From: Akkermansiaceae bacterium
Lineage (GTDB): Bacteria > Verrucomicrobiota > Verrucomicrobiia > Verrucomicrobiales > Akkermansiaceae
Length of the DNA stretch: 15,943 nucleotides
Reading direction: 5' to 3'
Assembly: GCA_011524615.1 (NCBI GenBank)
Contig: WTJZ01000168.1
Span: 1,450 to 17,392 of the forward strand
The notes beneath the pieces are model-generated. The model searched no databases, had not been told where the DNA came from, and worked only from the letters and a program-made list of their open reading frames with translations. Within the stretch, counting starts at the first letter, position 1. Each line of letters starts with the position of its first letter. Made by a program: the position numbers and the translations under genes. Shown piece after piece: positions 6,230 through 14,200 of the stretch.

Positions 6230-6481
6230 ATGGCGAGTATTACAATTAGAAATGTCTCCGATGAGGCCAAGCAACTTTTACGAGTCAAGGCCGCTCGGGC
6301 TGGGATGTCTTTAGAAGGCTTCCTTCGAGACTTTCTACATCGAGAAGCAATGCATCTGCCAGATCGAGAAGAACCCAGTCTACTTGATCTTAGCCAAGAG
6401 CTTTTCGGAGAAGATCATGGAATGGAGTTGGATCTCCCTACACGAGACAATGAGCGAGAAGTCGTAGATTTTCGCTCATGA
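6230..6481 (+). CDS. vapB: VapB/FitA-like ribbon-helix-helix antitoxin
   Basis: From the ATG at 6230 this is an 83-residue protein that begins MASITIRNVSDEAKQLLRVK, matching the beta strand and helix start of FitA-type antitoxins (TIRNL-like). Helices follow to about residue 35 with the usual AARAGMSLEGFLRD turn. The last 15 residues, LPTRDNEREVVDFRS, look like the toxin-wrapping tail of this class, with the basic and aromatic residues that enter the PIN active site. It neutralises VapC and probably represses its own promoter. A longer frame from TTG 6194 exists, but that stretch coincides with the -35 to -10 region and lies outside the conserved fold. The gene overlaps vapC by 4 bp (ATGA), so the two are translationally coupled. 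Confidence 0.87.
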   Translation: MASITIRNVSDEAKQLLRVKAARAGMSLEGFLRDFLHREAMHLPDREEPSLLDLSQELFGEDHGMELDLPTRDNEREVVDFRS

Positions 6482-6900
6482 TCATTCTAGACACAAATGT
6501 CATCTCCGAGTTCATGAGGGCAAAGCCTGATGAAACGGTCGCGAACTGGGTCCAAGGTTATTCCCTGCAAGCCCTTGCGATCACAACTATTACAGTTGCA
6601 GAGATCCAGCGAGGCTTAGCTCGTCTACCTCAAGGGCAACGGCAGACCCAACTTTCCCAAAGGTTTGAGGAAATTCTGAAACGTGGCTTTTCTGAGCGCA
6701 TCTTATCCTTCGACATGCGAGCCGCAAGCCACTATGGAGAACTTTGCCTCCTAAGAGAACAACGTGGATTGGCTATTGGGTCAGCCGACATGATGATCGC
6801 ATCTTGTGCAAAAGTAGCTAATGCAACGGTAGCAACACGTAATACAAAAGACTTCGAAGGAGTAGGCCTCACACTGATCAACCCGTGGCAACCAAGCTAA
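6478..6900 (+). CDS. vapC: VapC/FitB-like PIN-domain ribonuclease toxin
   Basis: This 140-residue protein has the full set of PIN-domain acidic residues: D5 in MIILDTNVISE, E42 in TVAEIQRGLARLP, D104 in IGSADMMIASCA, and D125 in RNTKDFEG. These bind Mg2+ or Mn2+ for RNA cleavage; VapC toxins commonly cut tRNA or rRNA. The ending LTLINPW is typical of FitB-like members. Length and motif spacing are normal, so the toxin appears intact. Its ATG overlaps the vapB stop. The pair stands alone between unrelated genes, as mobile toxin-antitoxin modules often do, but no repeats or att sites mark an insertion. The RNA target cannot be told from sequence. Confidence 0.92.
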   Translation: MIILDTNVISEFMRAKPDETVANWVQGYSLQALAITTITVAEIQRGLARLPQGQRQTQLSQRFEEILKRGFSERILSFDMRAASHYGELCLLREQRGLAIGSADMMIASCAKVANATVATRNTKDFEGVGLTLINPWQPS

Positions 6901-6974
6901 ATCTCCATAAACCTAGCGAACCAACACGCGCCTGATGATGATCGGCATGCTATCCTGAGCGCTTCACAAGCACC

Positions 6975-7418
6975 TTACCGCTTCTCGTTAGTGATCACCT
7001 CTTCGGACTTGAGGTTTCCCTCAGGGGTCCATCGCTGGCGGACGCCGTGTGGCACGCCGTGCAGAAAGTGCTCTTCAATTTCTTTTTGCCCAGAGCGGTA
7101 CCAGCCTTGGCTTACCCCGTGAACCACCCCATCCTTCATCGCGATCTGCGCTTTTTTCTGAGGCTCTCGGCTCTGCTCTAGTTCACCATGAGGCGCGCGC
7201 GCTTTGGGGTACCACTCGATCACATAGCCCGTGAAGAGTTGCCCGTCAGCCTTGAGCATCCATCGCCCCTCTGGATCTTTTACCAGTTCATGGATCTCCA
7301 CTTCAGGCAACACCACCGCCCCCTCACCATGACTCGCACTACGCGGAGTGAGGCACCAAAAAGCGATGCCTCCGACTATCGTCAGTACCACCGCTGAAAT
7401 GAACAACCTCCGCATCAT
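6975..7418 (-). CDS. Membrane-anchored or exported MORN_2 (YwqK-like) repeat protein
   Basis: This 147-residue protein starts MMRRLF followed by a hydrophobic stretch (6-23), a signal anchor or uncleaved signal peptide. Two good MORN_2-type repeats follow: about 96-117 (GVVHGVSQGWYRSGQKEIEEHF) in outline GxxxGxxxxWYxxGQ, and about 119-139 (GVPHGVRQRWTPEGNLKSE). A weaker first copy lies at about 57-85 (GQLFTGYVIEWYPK). Such repeats form beta hairpins, and family members include YwqK-like proteins labelled antitoxins in databases. An antitoxin role is not supported here because the protein appears exported. An AGG lies 6 nt before the first ATG. It is the third gene of the apparent giant-protein operon, 26 bp after its neighbour, and converges with vapC across 74 bp in which no clear terminator was seen. 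Confidence 0.75.
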   Translation of the reverse strand: MMRRLFISAVVLTIVGGIAFWCLTPRSASHGEGAVVLPEVEIHELVKDPEGRWMLKADGQLFTGYVIEWYPKARAPHGELEQSREPQKKAQIAMKDGVVHGVSQGWYRSGQKEIEEHFLHGVPHGVRQRWTPEGNLKSEEVITNEKR

Positions 7419-7444
7419 AGAGTACCTACTCGTGCCCCCCTCGT

Positions 7445-8254
7445 CTATTGTACTACTAGGCGATAGAACTGTGACATCGACGCAGGCACGTACACATCCA
7501 CGTATTGCGTATTGTCGACTGAGAAGTATTGGGAACTCTCTGTGAGGTCGGAGGTCGATGAAATGTCTTCATTCTCATAGGTCTCCAGATCTTCGGAGCT
7601 CAAGATGGAGTATGTTTTATTACGCACAGCTAAGAAGCGTAGGCGCGCATAGCCGTCCTGCTTTTCCTCTACGCTGATCTTGAACGACACCCGACTATCG
7701 AAGGCGTACGTGCCTGCCAAGTACTCAATGTAGTTGCTCACCCCATCGCCATCGATATCTCCATCGCGTGTCACATCCTCGAGAGAACTAGCATCCGCTG
7801 ATATCGCGATGATCTGATTCTCCCACGAGTCAGGCATCCCGTCTCCATCCTCATCTTCACCCACGGTAAGATCCAGACGAGTAGACTCTCCTGGCGCCCC
7901 AATCGTTTGCGTGATGCCATCGATTTCCAACGGGACATAACTCGTGGATCCAATGAGTACCTCGATGGTAAAGGTCGCGCCTGGCGTCAGTACATTCTCT
8001 TGGTACAGATCCCCGAAGAGGTTGGCATCCATCGGGATCTCTAACTTGTAGTTCTGCCCGACGATGAATTGCGTGTCGACCTCGCTGATGGCGATGATGT
8101 TCGCGTCCGCATCTCTGAGGATCACCGTAGTGTCATCATCGAGCGGCTCCCCAAAGGCGGACTTGACCATCCCATAGATTTCATGACTGGGCGCAGGTGG
8201 ATACGCCATCGCAATGCTAGAGAGCAATGCCGTTAATAGAACCAATAATTTCAT
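7445..8254 (-). CDS. Secreted protein with calcium-binding DxDxDG repeats
   Basis: This 269-residue protein has a clear signal peptide: MKLLVLLTALLSSIAMA with probable cleavage after residue 17. Residues 18-130 start PPAPSHEIYGMVKSAFGEPL and look like a beta-sandwich of the carboxypeptidase-regulatory type. Two calcium-loop motifs follow, DEDGDGMPDSWE (134-145) and DGDIDGDGVSNYIEY (164-178), of the thrombospondin-3/EF-hand-like kind common in surface proteins of this phylum. The end (about 203-269) has the outline of a C-terminal beta domain (TYSILSSEDLETY through FYRLVV) seen after such repeats in Verrucomicrobiota. It probably works in the periplasm or outside the cell. It starts 18 bp after the stop of the giant gene, with no evident Shine-Dalgarno sequence, so coupled translation is likely. 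Confidence 0.8.
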   Translation of the reverse strand: MKLLVLLTALLSSIAMAYPPAPSHEIYGMVKSAFGEPLDDDTTVILRDADANIIAISEVDTQFIVGQNYKLEIPMDANLFGDLYQENVLTPGATFTIEVLIGSTSYVPLEIDGITQTIGAPGESTRLDLTVGEDEDGDGMPDSWENQIIAISADASSLEDVTRDGDIDGDGVSNYIEYLAGTYAFDSRVSFKISVEEKQDGYARLRFLAVRNKTYSILSSEDLETYENEDISSTSDLTESSQYFSVDNTQYVDVYVPASMSQFYRLVVQ

Positions 8255-8272
8255 TACGTGTCTTATATTTAA

Positions 8273-11200
8273 TTAGTTGCCTGAGTATGAGTAAGTTTCG
8301 AAATACAGCTCAATATCGCGAACGGTGTCGATGAACGTCTCTAATCCCTGTGCAGGATCGGCTAAGAGCGTTTTGCCAGGGATCACCAGCTTCCACTGAC
8401 TGTTCCAGACCGATCGACCAATGAGACGGCTGTTCGTGAACCCAGTACCACTGCTATACACCGTCCCAGCAGGGACAGCACGGAACGCTTGGTGCTTACG
8501 AACCGCAAACGGTTCCTCGGAGAGCGCGTCGGTCGAGTTAAACTGCAATGTACTCGCAAAGTCGGTTCCTCCAATGTCGAATGGTAGAGGAATCGCTTGA
8601 TCGGTGACCGACCAATTACGAATCGTCGTCGAATCTCCCAGCGCTGAACGCATCGAGTCCACTCCTGCAGGAATGAGGTAGATGTATGGCGTCGCACTCA
8701 AGGCTCCAGAGGAGTTAAACGAGAGCGTCGTGGTAGAGTCCACCCCTAGCTGGTTCAGGAGTCCACCGGTCGTCGTAGGTGAGTCTAAGCCTTCATACCC
8801 ATCGAACCCGATACCAGAAGAGCGAATCTTAGTAGCAAAAGAGGTCGGACTAAAGGTGTGGTCACCGGCAGCTAAGCTCTTACCGAAGAAGTTGAGACCA
8901 TCAGCTATCACGGTTTGGAATGGAATGACCAAGCCGGGAACAGCTGAGCCATCACTGTTAGCGATTTGCATACAGTACTGACGTACATCCGCATCGTTAA
9001 GGAGGTCGGACTTGAGATGAGAGCGGAGGAAGTCCTGCCAGGCTGAGTCTGCGGTCTCATCAGGAATGATACGCAGATTTTCCTCACGTAGAGAAAAGAC
9101 CGTCTCGTAGTTGTCAGGGTTATTGAACCCAAGCCTAGATTTCACCACTGCCCAGTCTCCTTGCATCTGAGCGAGCACTCCCGCTAGGCCAGGATCACCA
9201 GTAGTCGATGCACCGATCTGAGGGTTCCCCTCACTATCGATCGCCCCGAGAGAACGGCTACTCACGATATCATTAAAGAAGTCTGCTGCTTGGCTAGAGC
9301 CTTCGGAGTCGAGCAAGCCCGTCTCGTAATCGTACGCAGTCGCTGCCAAGTAAGAATACTGTGCTGCGAGATCAAAGAGCGTACGGTACTTCTCCAGCGC
9401 CTCACTACGGAAGGAGCGGAACGCATAATCACGTGTACGATAGCCCTGTACGACCGCCGCGGCACGCTTACGCATGACTTCGCGTTCGGCGCGGATTTGA
9501 AGACCTTTAGCCTCCAGAGCACGGTAGTTGTTCTCGGCGATACTTAATTCGCGCAACGCTTGGTCAATGGCTACGGCTTGCGGGCTGAATGCCTGCGAAG
9601 CAATCTGTAATTCGGCAACCAGTTGACGGTTCTGACGTTGCCAAGCGAGAATGTTTTCCGAACGAGTGACTAAAAGATCGACACCTTTTTTAAGGTCTTC
9701 CGCATTCTCGACAATGAACTTAGCGATCTTTTGCTTGGTGGTGAGAGGTACTTTCGCCGCCGTCTTCGTTCCTAGAATGGCCCCTTTAGTTCCCGAGGTG
9801 ACGTCATTACTCATTCCTGTAACCGTCGGCAAGGATTCACTTACCGCTTCACCCGTATCTTCGACGGCTTCTTTCGCCACTTCTGCGGTTGCCTGAACTT
9901 TAGCTGCAATAATCTTCGCTAAGGTTAACGCTCCTTTGATGACGCCAGAAGCATCACGGACATCTTCCATGCGCTCAATGGACTCCATTTGGTCAATGTA
10001 AGACGCTAAAAGAGCCTCTAGATCACTATTCATCCCCATGAACGTCTCCACTTCTTTGATGACGCGTAGACGTGCGGCCAGGTAGTCCTCCACGGACCTC
10101 TGGATTTGACCGTTGTGAGCACGGCTTCCAGAGATACCATTATTCAGGAAGTCGTTGGCGTTGGCTAAGATAAATTCCTCCGTCGCCAATTCACTGAGAT
10201 CACTGTCAATCGTTCCGTTGTTATCGGTATCTAAGCCTGTAGCCACCTCATAGTAGAAGAACTCAGGTAAGAAGCCCGGAATGCCTGCGGCAAGAGGGTT
10301 TGCATAGAACTCTTCTAACGATGGCGAGGTGGTTTGAGCAGTAAGCTCGAAATCCAGAGCCGATGGTAACAGGGCAAAGCGGTAGTCTTCACCTTGGTTG
10401 AAGTAGGTCTCGACATTATCGACGATGCGGTAATTCAAAAAGTCAGGGCCTGTATAGCCTTGTGGGTAGAGTTTACCTGGACCGATGTTGCCGCTGTATG
10501 GCGTTCCGTAAAGCTCGATGAGCTCGTTTTCGTACGCCAACTCTTGAACGAGAAGATCAAAGTTCTTTTGATCTAAGTTGTCCTCCTCCGCACGGAGCAG
10601 TTGAGTCACACGACGTGCATTATCGAAGGCATGCTTGGCATTATTCAAGGCCTGTGAGGCACGCCCAAAGACTTGCTCGAAGTGGGTATTCCCTTCATCG
10701 ACTTCGCTTGGTGAGATATCAAAGCTGATTGCTCCACTGTCTAGACCAAGAGGGTTGAGTTTGATATCGGCGTAATCCAGTTGTTGCTGAATCCCCTTGG
10801 AGAGAACCGCAATCTCGTCGAGCTCCAGCACCGTGGTTCGATCCACTTTTTGGATCCCCTCATGGTCAGGATTCGTATCCTCAGCAGGTAGGATCGAGCT
10901 AGCGGTCACCCAGTTGAAGTAACTGCCCATGCCTGAGCGAACCGCCCAGTCATCTGTTCCCCAGTGACGGGTAACGCCTGTCTGTGAATTACTGTAGGAC
11001 TCTGATAAATGGCTCCACCCTGGCGCACTATCGCTAAAGTCATTGCGATAGGTGAGCGAAAGGATTTCTTTCGCTGTTTCCGCCAAGTCCACCGCTGCAG
11101 CTGCGAACTTACGCTCGTCTTGGTAATCGACACTAACAGGTTGCCCGAGCACTGACACCGCTTCGATACGTGGCGTCCACGCGAAGTTCGAGTTAGCGAG

Positions 11201-14200
11201 TAATCGATAATACACTTTCAACGCGGTTAAGTAGTGCCCATAGGCGTCGCCATGCCCTTGAGGGAACTGGACGGTCGCGTCTTCGGCGTTGATCGTCCCA
11301 TCGGCATTTTGGTCGAGGATATTGTAGTTCAGGGTGTAGATCGCTTCACCAGAATCAATGCCTCGGGTGAAGTTCCACGGTACTCTGTTGTAGAGTGGAG
11401 ACAACTGCACCGTAGGCTGAAGGCGATCATCTCGTCCACGGAGGAGTGAGAGCTCCTCTTCCAAGAGTGTTGCCATTTGCCCCTTGAACGAGAACAGCGC
11501 GGTATCAAACTGCCCAAACTGCTGATCCTCGCCTGCTGTACTGTAGGCAATGGTCGGATCTGCCGCATCAGCAAAGGCTTCGTCCCCTAGGATAGAGTAC
11601 AAGTCATTGAGGTAACCTGATGCCAATAAGAGGGCATCATTAGCGGCCGGTACATTGAGCGGCGGAGCGCCATCAATACTCAGCCCCATACCACGACGTA
11701 GGATGGTCTCGTAGATCTCAATCAGTCCAAAGTCATCAATATTGGCTAAGTTCAACGAAATGTCACCCTCCCAGCGTTGACCAGCCTGCGTCAAGATACT
11801 CACGTCGGTGTTGACCGTATTATTGAGGAGATCGGTCATGCGTTGGTTAAAGGGATTGATCCCAGCCAAGGCGCGCTTGATCCAGCCCTCCGCCAGTTGA
11901 GGTTGAGTCCAAGTTGACCAAGCACCCGGCGTGCTCGAGCTCCCCCCTGTCGCCAGTGCTGATGGCGTCCCCGCCTTCGCACGATAGCGGAGGGAGAAGT
12001 AGTTATCGGTTAGCGTGAAGATGCTCGCGCCTTCAATGATGTGTCGGATTTTGCCATCCTCTCCATTTTGGTCGTCATCTTTTGCACCAGCAGTCACCGC
12101 CTGCCAGCCGGAGTAATCGTATCCAGTCGTGAGGCCCGTGAGGCTCAACTCAACATGCGTCTCTGCACCCACGTCATTTTGGGTGTAGAGGTCGACCACG
12201 ATGGTGTTATTCGCTTGAATGAGACTTGGCGAGATCTCAAAGCTCGCGCCCTCCACTGCATTCGTGATTAATCCAGGTAAGGTAGTCGATGCCGAGTCTG
12301 TTTGGTCCGGAGCGTTAATACTCGCGACGAGAGATTCATTAACGTACACCTTAGCTCCGTCGTTAGCGGCCAGATCGAGGGAGAGGTAGAGACTGACGAG
12401 CTCATCTCCAGCCCAGTTAAAGGTCTCACGCAACTGTGCATCAGGGTACACCACTCCATTGTCCACCGTGTCTCCCTCATCATTGATGACGAGATCACGA
12501 TTCTCCAGTGAGCCCAGCGACTGCCACGCAGCATCACTATAGCCGTAGGCGTAAGCGTCCGCAAAATCGGCAGTTGGGTTTTCTTGATACGCCCACGTAT
12601 TGGTGTTGTTACTGAGTAACACATCCGCCGCACTGTAGTTAAACAGTGCAGGAGGCAGACCACCAACTGGTTGGCCCGTGATCCAGGCGAATTCGTAATC
12701 AGATGGATTCGCTGCAAAGTCAGGACTGTGCGAGAGGGTTACTTTTTCATCCAGTGGGTTGGCTGAAGTGAGGACCTTCAGCTCCCCTCGAGTCAGAGGG
12801 GCATCGACTTTGAAGATCTGTAACGCAACCGGTTCAGCCTCTGGGGTGAAGGCGCGACCATTCCCCATGATCAGCGTCACGTAGCCCGTTCCACCATTGA
12901 CCGCAGACACCGCATAGGAGTCTACTGCCTCGTCACCGAACTGGATTTCAGCCAAAGCATCCCCTTTGTAGTCCTCCGTGGCTGTCGCCAAGTACGTACC
13001 AGCTCGATTTGGGTCTTCGAGAAAGACTTCCATTTGCGTGGAGAGATTATCAATCGCGTAGTCCCAAGCATCCTTATCGTCGTCACTAGAACCTGCCAGA
13101 GCTTTCAGAGACGCCGTGTCTTCCTCACTGAGCACATTCAGCAGGTAATAGTCTTCGCCTAGAGCTTCATCGACAAACTCACCAACGAGTACTAAACCAC
13201 CGAGATCACCCAGCGTAGCGTCAAAGTAAAAGCGCTCGCTCAAGTGAGGAGGTAACAGCGGGAAGTAAGTCTTGCCTAAGTAATCACTCGTATTCACCGA
13301 ACCAGGAATGGCACTCAGCTCATCCTCAGAGAAGACATAGCTCTTCGCTCGGGTCGGATCAAAGAGAGTGATACTCTTCGTCGGCTCAGACTGGCTCAAG
13401 GTCTGTGCGACCGATTGCTCATAGACAATATCGATCGACGTCTGCGTGCTGATCGCTGGTAGACCTCGTTTTGGCAGACCAAGAGTCTCCGCCACATTCA
13501 ACACAGGCGCAGTCGCTGGCCAGACAGGGATAAAGGACACCACCTCTGGTGATTGCGAACTATTGAGCGGCAGACCAGTGACTCCATCAGGTCGGATATA
13601 TGGCACGCGAGTTCCCACTGTCGGAGCTTGGTCAACACCCGACGCATCAGGGAAGTCGAACTCACTCTGCGTGAGATAGTAGTAATGCATGTCGAAGGAC
13701 TTAGAGTCATCACTGACCTCTCCCTCGTTTACCCCAGAGGCGTGCGGACCACGATAGATCCAGATCGAACCCTTGCGGTCTTTCATCGTGAAGCTGTCAT
13801 AGTGACGGTTACCATAGATTTCACGCAATGGGTTATCCGCTGGGAAGCCGAGAGTCGTGAGCTCCGCATCCAGTGCACTCACATCTATCGAGCTGTAGCC
13901 TGCTGGAACATCGGTTTGTACCCCCACCTCTTGGTTATAGGAGAGCCCTCGGCTGTCCAAAGGCTGAGGCATGAACGGCAGCGGCATCGGAGCCTGGAGA
14001 ATCACACCCGCGTCCACTTCGTAACTAAACGTATAGTCATCATTCTCTCGTACCACGCGGCGAGTCGTCATGGCAGGGCGACCATCGGCCGCGGTATACT
14101 CGACCAGAACGTAAGGTTCAGACGAGTTGGCATTATTCAAATCATCACGCAGCGCCCACGCCACGCCTCCGCTCATCAGAGCGTGCTCCTCGTTGGGGTT

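Noticed and set aside
6901..6974. Terminator between vapC and the MORN gene
   Set aside because: A GCTT/AAGC mini-hairpin near 6961-6970 has only 4-bp arms and no T-run.
6975..7418. MORN protein as the antitoxin of an exported toxin
   Set aside because: Database naming of YwqK-like proteins suggests it, but the N-terminal anchor and operon position do not support a cytoplasmic antitoxin.
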